DNA from: Takakia lepidozioides
Lineage: Eukaryota > Streptophyta > Takakiopsida > Takakiales > Takakiaceae
Direction: 5' to 3'
DNA: 64,000 nt
NCBI GenBank assembly: GCA_030704615.1
Contig: CM060733.1
Span: forward strand, 74,500,907 to 74,564,906
Both the position numbers and the translations under genes were made by a program. The notes beneath the pieces are model-generated. The model saw nothing but the letters and a program-made list of their open reading frames with translations, searched no databases and was not told the DNA's origin. Shown one piece after another: positions 22,891 through 34,600 of this stretch; within the stretch, counting starts at the first letter, position 1; every line of letters begins with the position of its first letter.

Positions 22891-25800
22891 GTGAGGGAAA
22901 ACATGTCGAGGGAGCGAGATACACTTGCTCGATTCCATTCCAATGCAGGTACTCTTCCACTGACTGCCACTGCAGACGACGATGGGTTTGCAGTTGTTCA
23001 TGAGGATGAGCTGGTTACAGTGTTCCCGCTGAAGTTGGGTTCTCTCCTTGTTCAAAAAGAGGTGTATGACGAGGATGGGAATTTGGATTCTGGGCACTTG
23101 GAAAACCATTGGTTGGCAAGTGTGGAAGGAAGTGGAGAGTCCTTCCAGGCACATACCGTGTCCTTGGAAAAGAGAGAAGACAATCAGCAGGATCGGTCGT
23201 TACCCCTGGCACTGCAGCATCAGTCGTGCAACAGAAGGGCACAGTTCCTGTGAAACAAGAGGTGAGCACATCCACTACCTTCGTGACTCTTTCAGACTCG
23301 TCCTCGGAGGATGTTTCTGAGATTCCTCCGCCAGTGCAGACTCCGTCATTGGATGATGACGAATTGCAAGAGATAACGAGTGTCATTCCAAAATTGAAAG
23401 CCCTCGCAGGTGTGCCTGGGTGCAAGAGCGAGCTGCGTTTTGTTGACTGGGAGTCCCTTCCTGTGCAACGGGTTCAATACGTGCCAGCACAGTTTGATGG
23501 GGACATCCTGTTTGAGCTCAACCCTCCCACCTCTTCCACTGGACTGGCTGGGCTTTTACAGGGCATGGACAAGAAACATGACGGACATCTTTGGTGCAGG
23601 ACAAAAACGTCGAACATCCATAACGACATTGGCTTGAAATTTCGGAGGTCAGTCTGCGTTGGGCATTGTAAGTGCCAGAATATTTCTTGCCCTCGCCTGA
23701 GAAACAGTGCTCAACCAAACGAAAGTGAGTGGGAAGGTGTGCCCCTGAATCCTTTCACCCCAGGGCTTGCCCCTCCCAGGACCAATACTTTCGTGTGCAG
23801 GTTCTGCAAACTTTCCCCGTCCTGTGTTTCTGTGTGCCACGCTCGTATGTATCAGGTGGCACACCGATGCAAGACAATGACTCGTGCCTGCATTCATATG
23901 GGTGCACACGAGCATCCTGTGTCCAAAGGAAGTTGCAGGGATAGCGTGGACATCGCTAGAAATCTGCTGAAGCAGGAGTTTCACAATGCCCCTTGTGCAA
24001 CACCTTCTGCTATAGCGCTTGCAGCTAGCAAGGCATTCCTGGAGAAACACATACTGGGTGAAGGGGATGCGACAGAACTTATGCTGGATGCAGATTCGCT
24101 TAATGCAGTATGGACCATTTTTCCGTGTTTGAGCTCTCCCAATATTCGAAACCAGGTGAATGCACTCAGAATGGGCACAGGCACTGCTGGATTCATGGAC
24201 AACATTATGGACCTGAAACGGAGGAGTCGCTATGAATTCATTCAAAACAGTATCTTCCCTGGCCAGGGCTCGTCCAAGGTGTATTTGTTCAAGATGTCCG
24301 CTGTGGGCGAAGGCAGTGGTGTGAGCATTGTCCGCCGTATGCAACCAGGAGGAGATTTGGCTAAATGTTGGTTAATGTTTGATCACTGCAAACGGGTGAA
24401 GGGTTGGACAACCATGGCGTGCCATGTGTATGATCCGGCGTACCAGCGTGTGCTCTCCATAGCAATTTGTGATATGCAGTCGGAGGACACTGAATCCCAA
24501 ATGCTCATGTGGAATTCGCTCTTGGCCGTCATGCAGCGCAATGGAATACAAAACACAAATTTTGCGGGCTTCATGGCTGATAGTGCACAGGCAAATTTCA
24601 ATGCAGTGCGACGCGTGTTTGGTTCGGGGGATCCTAAGGTCCCAATGGAAAATAGGGAGCGCACATGCCTCTTCCATTGGACTCAATCTCTGGCACGTCA
24701 TACAAAGCGCTGCATTCGCCCTGACCTGCAGTTGGAGCACAGAAGGCTCTGTCTCAAGTACAAGAATGCCACCTCAATGGGAGAAGCTGAGAGCACTTAC
24801 CAGGCAATCCGGGCTTGGTGGTTCTCCTTGGTGCTGCAACAGGTACCCACGTAAAGGAGTTGGAGGACTGGTTGGTTTTCTGGCACTTCAGGTACAGACA
24901 GTGGGGAGCTTTCATGACGACGGTAAGCCTCTTCAATCCCAAAAACAGAAATTTTGCATCGTGCCTGTTCATTTGGGGTTCTTCGATTGTCACTTGAAGA
25001 ACCTCTACCATTTGTTTTCGTTCCTGACATATCCATGTAATGCCTCCTGCAGGACATGTCCTTGGAGGACTTGGCCGACATGCCATCCTGTAATTTGGCG
25101 GAGACTGTTCACAACGCCTGGATGCAGCAGTCTACCAAAGCAGGTCGTGACTTGTATGTGGCCACTGCTGATGACATGGTGCGTGCACTTACACAACAAA
25201 CCAGGTACCGCAATTTTCTGATGGGACGGGGTGGAGGCAAGGGCCCTGATACAACTTTGTTGATGCTAAGGGCTGCGAGTAGGTCCGGAGTCCCGTCAAA
25301 GATGGCCAGAGCTCTAAACAGATGCACTGAAGGATCCGCTCTACAATCCAGGATCCCCCATTTGGAAGGCGAGGAAAGATTTGGATCATGCAAAAGGAAA
25401 TTGAACACTCTTCCAGGGTCAGATGGAGATTCCCATCGGCCAGACAGGGTCAATTTCTCTGTGCCAAAGGTGTCTCCACTGCAGACTGAGTCGTGTGCCG
25501 CCCCTTCCCAGGTGGGTCCTCCTCCAGTGGAGCACGTGCAGAACATACAAGCACAGCAGCGGGAATCCCATTGGAGGAGGCGGTGGCCATGGTGCAGGAA
25601 TCCGATTGCATTGATAATGAGTGGCATATAGAACGCACCCCACCAGGATCTAGAGTGGCTTGCATGGCAATTCGGACCCCCTCATTCAAGAAATGCAAAT
25701 CAAAGATATGCAAAGGCTCCAGGGGGACTCCAGCTCCAACATTCACAGGGTTGTTCCGACCTTATCATAGTGGGGAGTCAAAGGACCACAAATTTTGGTT

Positions 25801-26462
25801 CTGCCCAGACGATATGGCACGATGCGTGAAGGGAACAGTTCGTCCTTCGGTGATAATGAACCCCCTCCCCCCGCAATTTGGCCTGTGCAAATTGGGACGT
25901 CGCTGTCATCAACCGAGATAAGCATGCTGGAGGAGGGAGGGTTCTGTCTTGCACGGTCCCGGGTGGTGCCCTCATGCACTGTCGGCACAGATGTGCCACA
26001 TGCTCCGGCAATGCCGCCACCCTGTGCCACTCCCACCCAACAAAAAGAGATGGAAAAACAGTGCGCCGTTTCGCTTCAGGTGCAGATCACAAATGCAAGA
26101 TGGAATCTGCTAGAATTTTGCAGGCTCGGGTGTCTCGTATCACCGAAGTCCCTTCTCCGGGGTATGGACGGATTTACACAGTGCTGTCAATTGGGTCAGT
26201 TCTTCATGGCAAAGAATATCAGGTTACCGTCGGGAATTTCCCTTCGTGCACTTGTCCGGACTTTGTAACGATGCGTGAGGGCGCTCTCGGCATGAGGGGG
26301 AAGTGGGTCCCCTGCAGCATCAATATTACATATACCTTGTGATTATGTGTTGCGACGGTAAGAGAGACCAATTCATCCACCAAGCCACACTAAGCTATGG
26401 AGAAGTGAGACACCCTTCTACAGCGGGACACCTCGCGTGGAGCTCCGCCAACTTCTCTTTGA
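22891..26462 (+). pseudogene. SWIM-type MULE transposase, E2 copy (frameshifted)
   Basis: Same two-exon gene as 60,378-63,954. Exon 1 is 22,891-24,922, the intron 24,923-25,052 (130 nt, GTAAG to CAG), and exon 2 starts at 25,053. Compared with the third copy it has several one-base deletions: near 23,103 (the reason a reading frame reopens at 23,109), near 24,828, near 25,500, near 26,027 and near 26,316. A compensated frame change lies near 24,110. The last deletion falls inside the final C-x-H of the SWIM zinc finger (C-T-C-P-D-F...W-V-P-C). The copy is therefore probably dead unless these are assembly errors. Confidence 0.8.
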
Positions 26463-26881
26463 ACACATACGAGCCATGCCCGCTGCCCATGCTGGTTTGC
26501 AGGTTGCCGTGTGAAGACTTTGCACTTCTGACAAACATATGGATTTCGTTTACGGAACCAGGGCAAATGCACATGCAATTCATTGTAAGCGTCTATCTGT
26601 GAATTGAAATAAACTGTGACAATCATTCTGAGCTCAAATCTGCCATGTTTTCATATTTCTGTTTTTGAGCGGGCATTGCACACATGGTGTGTGTTGGCCC
26701 CCTTTGTTTTGTCCACGGTAATAGGCCCTCTTCTTGCAATCCTCGCCTATAGGACCTTCTTCTCCAGCAGATTCGTGCCGCTCACGCTTCCCTGAAGCGT
26801 GAGCTCAGCTCACGCTTTGTAGCTTGAACGTGAGCTCAGCTCCCAGGCTCACGGGGCTGGGCTCACGCCGTAGCTACGCTC
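26463..26881 (+). repeat. E2 right subterminal region and terminus
   Basis: Holds GGTAATAGG and CCTATAGGACC motifs at about 26,717-26,756, then a set of direct and inverted GTGAGCTCAGC/AAGCGTGAGC repeats (about 26,790-26,850) that could fold into a hairpin. It ends with GCTCACGCCGTAGCTACGCTC split at 26,881. The same end is found inverted at 59,959. Confidence 0.75.
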
Positions 26882-26891
26882 AATGTGACGG
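26882..26891 (+). other. Target-site duplication of E2, right copy
   Basis: Exact repeat of 10,286-10,295. The S1 unit resumes directly after it (GGTGCCGGC, as in other S1 units). Confidence 0.85.
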
Positions 26892-27569
26892 TACGGTGCC
26901 GGCTTCTCCCCTTCAGCTGACATCATCCGGACGGCCCCCCACTTTCTGACTGCATACCGTTGGCAGTTATTGCGCAAAGATCAGGGGCCGCATTCCGGAG
27001 ACAAGGTTCATTAACACTCTGACTGTGGATTTTTGAGATAGTTGGCTCCCTGGATTTGGATCAGGCTTCGTCACTCGGACAAATCGGCACCGCATTCCTT
27101 CCCATCGCTGCATCCCCCTTCTACCAGGGAGCTTCCCCGCACGCCATCCTGGCAGTCTTGTGTCATCTCCCATGGCGGAAAACCCGAGCGCTACAGTGTA
27201 CTGCCCTCCTCACGAGCATAGAGCTTCATTTCCGTGCAGAGGGGACATCTGTCGGGTGATGGAGAAATATCTGTGCGTTCGATACCACCTGAAAACCGGG
27301 GTCGGTTTTTTTGGAGGAGGAAAGAAAGGACTCAAACGGCTTTGTTGTCGAGAGTATTGTTGTGCTCCACGATGATTTCGGCGATGGCAGGGAATGGCGA
27401 GTTCCACCATTGGACAGCGTCATATACAGGGCTGTTGGGGACTTCATTTGCCCGACAAATGCACCTTCTATCCTGGCGCCTTCCACGAAACAATCCGCGA
27501 ATCAGAGAGTGGCTACCTCAAAGAGAGAAGTCCACAACGAAGTAAATTCAGGTTGTTCGAGCCGTAAAT
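26892..27569 (+). other. Loop-side unique DNA between the palindrome arms
   Basis: Begins with about 60 bp of S1 satellite, then sequence not found elsewhere in the window. A frame at 27,311-27,560 reads like coding sequence (ESIVVLHDDFGDGREW, then VIYRAVGDFICP) but has no recognised family and runs into the arm boundary at 27,570. It may be an exon fragment of the element that E2 landed in. Confidence 0.35.
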
Positions 27570-28324
27570 CCGAAATTTCAAGCCAATGTCGTTATGGATG
27601 TTCGACGTTTTTGTCCTGCACCAAGGATGTCCGTCATGTTTCTTGTCCATGCCCTGTAAAAGCCCAGCCAGTCCAGTGGAAGAGGTGGGAGGGTTGAGCT
27701 CAAACAGGATGTCCCCATCAAACTGTGCTGCCCGTATTGAACCCGTTGCATAGGAAGGAACTCCCAGTCAACAAAACGCAGCTCGCTCTTGCACCCAGGC
27801 ACACCTGCGAGGGCTTTCAATTTTGGAATGACACTCGTTATCTCTTGCAATTCGTCATCATCCAATGACGGAGTCTGCACTGGCGGAGGAATCTCAGAAA
27901 CATCCTCCGAGGACGAGTCTGAAAGAGTCACGAAGGTAGTGGATGTGCTCACCTCTTGTTTCACAGGAACTGTGCCCTTCTGTTGCACGACTGATGCTGC
28001 AGTGCCAGGGGTAACGACCGATCCTGCTGATTGTCTTCTCTCTTTTCCAAGGACACGGTATGTGCCTGGAAGGACTCTCCACTTCCTTCCACACTTGCCA
28101 ACCAATGGTTTTTCCAAGTGCCCAGAATCCAAATTCCCATCCTCGTCATACACCTCTTTTTGAACAAGGAGAGAACCCAACTTCAGCGGGAACACTGTAA
28201 CCAGCTCATCCTCATGAACAACTGCAAACCCATCGTCGTCTGCAGTGGCAGTCAGTGGAAGAGTACCTGCATTGGAATGGAATCGAGCAAGTGTATCTCG
28301 CTCCCTCGACATGTTTTCCCTCAC
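27570..28324 (-). pseudogene. 5' fragment of the SWIM-type transposase
   Basis: Starts with the same MRENMSRERDT as the other two copies and runs about 245 codons before the arm boundary. A frameshift near 27,735 changes the reading after LPMQRVQY. It lacks the whole catalytic and SWIM parts. It lies antisense and downstream of the left-arm transposase, so a read-through transcript would contain both orientations. Confidence 0.85.
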
Positions 28325-29082
28325 TGAACGAAAGTTGCGGAATCCTCGAACTGATAGCCCGCAATTACCGAAAGGGGAATTAAGACAAGCAAACCGAGGT
28401 CAACAAGGCTAGCTCCAATCCAAAGGTTGCAGGTGATGCATGCAAAGGATGTAGGGATGAGATGCACCTTCATTTCGGAAACAGCAACGCCAAGAGGCAC
28501 TAACCAGAAAAACTGTTTTCAAATACTACAAGAAGCCGTGCTGTTTATGGATGAAAACAAACACTGAAAACGACATGAAACCATCCATTATGAAAAGACG
28601 GCAACAACCCTGGAGAGCAGTAAACAGGAAGACCACAAATGTCATGAGGTTGTGCTGTGCCAGAAGAGCACAGCACAAACACTGACACTGCAGAAGATAC
28701 CTCGCACGAATGCGTGCCAGACATGGTCGTATCCGACAGAACCCTTTATGCCGAATGACCCCATGGCGACGGTAACGGTAAACTGCAAACCACAGGGTAG
28801 GCAGTACAACACACGTGGATGCATATGTGAAGCATAACAATTATTGCGGATCTGCAAGAACTGCTCGAAAATGAACTAGCATTAGATTTCTACGGCACAT
28901 CCGAATTTGAAAGAAAGCAAGAAGGCCGCGGTGTATTGGCAGGCGGCGTAGTACATCTGACATATATCGCTAGTGCATGAAACGGATGTACTTTTTTTCT
29001 TGCGCTTTATTGCTTGGATAATACGGAGACGATGGAATGGATGAATTCCGTTCGCACACAATAACAACACCCGCATCCAAAT
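28325..29082. promoter_or_regulatory. Divergent promoter region of E2'
   Basis: Inverted copy of 22,133-22,890, between the transposase fragment and methyltransferase exon 1. Nothing else is seen in it. Confidence 0.4.
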
Positions 29083-29571
29083 ATGGTTGATAACGTCCAA
29101 TTTCGATTTTGGTTACATGCCATAGCAGCACTTGTTACAAACGTCAAACTGGAGAGCTCTAGAGGCATCGTGGGGAGCCCTTGTTTCCAGCGTAGGAGGA
29201 AGAGAAGGAAGTCACTATACTTCACGAGCTCTAGAAACAGGAATAGAGCCAGAGATAGAATGAGGATGGAACGAGTGGACGAAGAGGAAAAGGAGGTAGA
29301 AGAGGGAGTAGAGAAAAGTGTGGCGATGGAGGAGCAGGAATCAGCAGAAGAACAGCAGCCCGCCATAGTTCCAAGGACAGATGAAGAGGACACCGCATCT
29401 GAGGGAGAGACAGACGAGATGGAAGAGGATGTTGAAGGTGGCCTCACGAGGAGTCTGCCTGCGGGAAAGAGGAAGGGGGAGAGGCTCACGTACACGCTCG
29501 GCGCAGAGAGCAGCCCGAAGCGCAAAGGGTCCCCGGCAATTGGGGAGTCTTCTGGAGCAGCCAAGAAAAAG
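29083..29571 (+). CDS. Exon 1 of ParB-methyltransferase B (right arm): basic/acidic nuclear-type N-terminus
   Basis: An open stretch of 163 codons from the first ATG, ending at an AAG|GTGAAA donor at 29,571. It contains RRRKRRK near residue 39, an arginine-rich run, a long glutamate-rich segment (about residues 68-120) and two KRKG-type basic patches near the end. The next good acceptor, CCTGCAG at 31,694, opens exon 2 in the same phase, so the two are read as one gene with the S2 array in the intron. Internal ATGs at about 29,263 and 29,326 are alternative starts. No domain is recognised. The left-arm copy is frameshifted. The same-gene assignment rests on phase and splice consensus, not on transcript data. 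Confidence 0.5.
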
Positions 29572-29679
29572 GTGAAATTCTTAAGACCCACATTTCTGTT
29601 TCGTTGCTGATATGAATATAGCCCACACAGGACATCTGCACCATGCTGAAAGCATCGCAAACTGGAAGCCCAAACAGTG

Positions 29680-31635
29680 TGCGGCAACGCACACTGTTTG
29701 GGCCTACCAATTTGCTTGATTGTTCAGGTGCGAAACGCCCAAACTTGGGCACTACAGCAGGTTCAACACAACCCAAATTGCAACCTCAAACAGTGTGAGT
29801 TGAGCTGAACATTTCACTGCTGTTTCCGTCTGGATATCGGTTTTCCAGGATATGTATGTCAGGACGACAGAACCCTTCAGTGGCAGCTCAAACAGTGTGC
29901 GTTGGCGCACACTGTTTGAGCTCTACATGTCACGGTTTTCTCCGTGTCGAATTCGTCCTTTAGGGCACGTTTCTGATGATGGAATAACCATTCAGTGGCA
30001 GCTCAAACAGTGTGCATTGGCACACACTGTTTGAGCTCTACATGTCACTGTTTTATTGGTGTTAAAATTCGGCAGTTAGGGCACGTTTCTGAGGATGAAA
30101 TAACCATTCAGTGGCAGCTCAAACAGTGTGCGTTGGCGCACACTGTTTGAGCTGTACATGTCACTGTTTTTTACAGTGTGCGTTGGCGCACACTGTTTGA
30201 GCTGTACATGTCACTTTTTTTTTGTGTTAAATTCGGACTTCCAGGGCAGGTTTATGATGATGAAATAACCATTCAGTGGCAGCTCAAACAGTGTGCGTTG
30301 GCGCACACTGTTTGAGCTGTACATGTCACTATTTTTTTAGTGCTAAATTCGGACTTCCAGGGCAGGTTTATGATGATGAAATAACCATTCAGTGGTAGCT
30401 CAAACAGTGTGCGTTGGCGCACACTGTTTGAGTTGAACATGTAAGTGTTTTTTCAGATTGAAATTCGGCATTTAGGGCACGTTTCTGAGGATGAAATAAC
30501 CATTCAGTGGCAGCTCAAACAGTGTGCGTTGGCGCACACTGTTTGAGCTGAACATGTAAGTGTTTTTTGGTGTTAAAATTCGCATTTAGGGCACGTTTCT
30601 GAGGATGAAATAACCATTCAGTGGCAGCTCAAACAGTGTGCGTTGGCACACACTGTTTGAGCTGTACATGTCACTGTTGTTTTGGTGTTAAATTCGGACT
30701 TCCAGGGCAGGTTTGTGATGATGAAATAACCATTCAGTGGCAGCTCAAACAGTGTGCGCCAATGCACACTGTTTCAGCTAAACATGTCACTGTTTTTTTG
30801 GTGTTAAAATTCGGCATTTAGGGCACGTTTCTGAGGATGAAATAACCATTCAGTGGCAGCTCAAACAGTGTGCGTTGGCGCACACTGTTTGAGCTCTACA
30901 TTTAAGTGTTTTTCCGGTTTAAATTCGGCATTTAGGGCACGTTTCTGAGGATGAAATAACCATTCAGTGGCAGCTCAAACAGTGTGCGTTGGCGCACACT
31001 GTTTGAGCTCTACATGTCACTGTTTTATTCCGACTTCCAGGGCAGGTTTATGATGATGAAATAACCATTTAGTGGCAGCTCAAACAGTGTGCGTTGGCGC
31101 ACACTCTTTGAGCTGTACATGTCACTGTTTTTTTGGTGTTTAATTCGGACTTCCAGGGCAGGTTTATGATGATGAAATAACCATTCAGTGGCAGCTCAAA
31201 CAGTGTGCGTTGGCGCACACTGTCTGAGCTGTACATGTCACTGTTTTTTTGGTGTTAAATTCGGACTTCCAGGGCAGGTTTATGATGATGAAATAACCAT
31301 TCAGTGGCAGCTCAAACAGTGTGCGTTGGCGCACACTGTTTGAGTTGAATATGTAAGTGTTTTTTTCGATTGAAATTCGGCATTTAGGGCACGTTTCTGA
31401 GGATGAAATATCTTGGAGTTTACAATGAACACTTATCTGGCACAAGTAGATGTTCAATGATCATTTATATGGCAAGTGAAACAGTGTGCGTCAACGCACA
31501 CTGTTTGAGCCCACTTTTACATTGTCTTTTTCTGTGGAATTCGGCAACATAGGACATGTCTGTGAGGGTCAATGTACACTTACCTGGCAGCTTAAAATAG
31601 TGTGCGTCAACGCACACTCTTTGAGCCCACTTTTT
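29680..31635. repeat. S2 array of long palindromes (right arm)
   Basis: About 17 units of the same family as 14,990-21,440, here in reverse complement, with spacer mostly TTGG, one CCAA unit near 30,757, and GCAA or TCAA at the two edges. The edge variants match those of the left array, so the arrays share outer units and differ by loss or gain of internal ones. Confidence 0.9.
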
Positions 31636-31694
31636 CATGCCTCAGCCGTCGTTTCATGCCTCTCTAATATCAAGTTGAATGAACAACCCTGCAG

Positions 31695-34600
31695 GAGAAG
31701 ATGCAAAGTGTGGCAGATGAGGTCCCTTCGGGTCAGGAGAAGGAGATAATTGTTGATGTGGACGATGAGTTCTATGAAAGCAAAGCCGCTGAGATGCTGG
31801 GGGGTCAGAAGGTAAACTCTCAGCTTGTGTGCAAAGTATGCTTGCCCCGGGTGGGAGGTTGAAGATTCCCCTGTGTAGGTTGGTTTCCATGCCCGTCGTT
31901 CGTACACCCCTCGTCAAGGACATTCTCAAGCTGGAGGCCGAGTTTGTGCATGGGTATTTGGATGGATCCGCAGTCTTTTACGTTTCTACTAGGGATTCCA
32001 AAGGTAATGAGCTCCTTGTGGATCAGTCAATCGTGGACTCCTGGGACCCCATTTGGAGTCAGCTGAACGAATCCTTCGAACTTCTTCTCTCCAGGAAACC
32101 TTCCACCCAGGCATTCTCGGGAAAGAGTTTCACGTTTGGGATGGGAACCACCGCTTGCTTGCATGGATGGCTGTCATTGGGAGGCTGCACTCACAGGAGG
32201 AAGAGTGGCATTACTCTGTTCGATCGATGGTGCTGGATTGTGACGGGAACATGATGGGTCTTCTGATGGCAATGAATGATGTGAACAGGTTGGTTTCTCA
32301 TTCTACATGTTCCACTTGTGGTTCCGTTCTTCTTTGATTGAAGACCTTGAATTTCATTCTGACTTGCAGATATCATTCTGCAGAGGAACGGAGACATCGC
32401 ATGTCAAAACGAGTTTGGTTCATACACTGTATAGGATACAAAGGATAGGGCAGATGCCCTTGACCAACTTCAAGACCATCCTTTCAGCGGAGATGTACAA
32501 GAAGTGCGAAAGCTCCAAGACATCGGAAACGTGGTACTCGTTGACCCGTGAGGCTTTCATGGAGTACATGTACACGGTGAGATACATCTTCCTTCATCTG
32601 GTCTTCCATATTCCACATGTTTGTTTCTGTTTGTTTCCCTTGACCTTGTGCTGATGCAACTCTCTTGCATTCCCTTGCAGCAAGACATTGCAGATGCAGG
32701 GGAGCGTGGCAAACTGGAATACTACAGCTCTACCCCTGAGGAGAGAAGGACAGCAAAGGGGGTTGAGAGTCGCATCCAGAAAGAGATGACCGCTACAAGA
32801 AGGACTATAATGAGTGCTTTCGTGAAGCAGTTGAGAATTGCCGACCCATCATTCGGACCGCAGTTTCTCCTGGAGATAAAAAAACCATTATAACAAGCCA
32901 GGCAAGCCAGAAATGGCCCAGGAGAAGTTGCACAGGTTGTCTACCGCCGTTGTGTCTCCAGAACAAAAGGTGAAGTGGCTACAGATATGGAACTCCGATC
33001 CCACAGTTAGGGATACCCACATGTTCCCAAGGCCGGAGAAAGAGAAGAAGACCCAGCGTGTCATTCCTGTCAGTGACAATGTGCTGGACACCTGGCTTCA
33101 CAAGGCCACTTACTGGAGCCAGGTGTGATGTCCTTCCCTGTGTCACTGTCTTTTCTCTTTTCCTGTCCTTATCTTTCTATTGCCTCTTACATTCGCTGTG
33201 ATTGCTTTTGGGTTCATTCTTGCATTTGTATTGTTTTGCAGTTGGAAGAAAGGGCCAGATCGGTTCTGCATACTCAGCTGGCTGACTATGGCATCAGTAT
33301 GATAGCACCGAAGGTGTCCTTCGAAGCATACATGAGGAAATGGAGAGCCACAGTGTGACACTCTTGTTTCTTTAGAGAGTTCAGCAAGGAGGGTGGCATC
33401 AGTCGAACAAATGAGCTGGACCAGCAAGAAAAAGGAGAGGAAGCCTGGAAACGATGCCTTTACAGGTGCACACTCTTGCACTACTTATTTGTGCTGTGGT
33501 TGCAATGTGTTGTGTGGCATACTTGTGAAGGGGGTCTTCCTGGTGTGATGGAAAAGTTGCCACACAATATTTCCATTGTAAAATGAGGCTGTCTCTTTTG
33601 CTGCAGGTACATAAAGTTTGTTCTCCTGGAAGAGAATTGCCTGGACAAACATCCGGATTTCGTGGACCTGTGGCTTGTCCCTGCTGGCAACCAGACCATG
33701 TTTACTACTGGGATCTTGCATGACTGGGGCCCAGACCATCTTTCTTCTTGTGGTTGGTATTTGGATTGCCCTCCTTCTGAGACCCCAGCTCCAGAGGTGT
33801 CTTTGAGGAGAGAGAATGACCGTATTGCAGCCACTGCCGCAGCAGCCGACCTCAACATTCATGAACGTAATTTGAGGACTCTTGCAGAGAAGGAGCCTCC
33901 CGCTCAGGATACCCCAGGTAGAGGAAGAAAGGCAAAGGGAAAAGATGTTGTTGGTGTTGTTGGGAAGGGAAGGGGTAGAGGGAAGGTGGCACAAGGGCAG
34001 GGAAGTGTTGCAGATATTGGCCCTGTGGAGCATGTCCAGCAGACTCCACCGCATGGTAGGGGATCCGGGAGAAAAAACAAGGGGGTGGTTGATCCCAAGG
34101 ACCCGTACCATGCAGTGGAACATCCCACGAGGGTCATTCGCCCAACCAGGTTGGAGATGGCCAACGTCGGGTTCCTTGCCATGATGGAGTCGAAGAAATC
34201 TGATTACAAGGGCGAGCCATCACCAGTGTGGGACAGGATTGTGCAGTTCCTCAGCACGGTGCGTGTTCTCTTTGGGTTCTGTGGCTTCTGTTGTTTTTGT
34301 CTGCTGTGGGCATGGATCGTTTCTAAACTTGTGAGAATTCCATTGTATTTTTGTTTGCAGGCTAAAATGACCAAATCCTGGGTGAACGGGAAGGAGAAGC
34401 CATATGCAGCCGAACTCATCATCTTGGACATCCCTGATGGGTTGGCAGTCCCGGATATCCCTCCATCGGGTGCTTGTCCGGGTTGGAATGCTTTTGATGA
34501 GCGCTACTGGCGGTGGGTTTTCTCCTTTTGCAACTTCTTCCTGTCCGATGCAGGTGTTTTGGTGCTCATCCAGTCCATCGACGGTCGGTGTCGCCGTGCA

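Larger units (their letters stand above)
10296..26881 (+). mobile_element. E2: 16.6-kb Mutator-like element carrying a DNA methyltransferase gene
   Basis: Bounded by a perfect 10-bp duplication of AATGTGACGG. The left end is GGGGTGCTATTCCGTGAGCC. The right end read inward is GAGCGTAGCTACGGCGTGAG. The two align imperfectly and share CGTGAGCCC. Contents from left to right: terminal repeats, a ParB-methyltransferase gene on the minus strand (10,806-22,132, with an S2 array in its first intron), a divergent promoter region, and a SWIM-type transposase on the plus strand (22,891-26,462). Both genes here carry frameshifts. The third copy at 59,959-64,000 keeps an open transposase. Confidence 0.85.
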
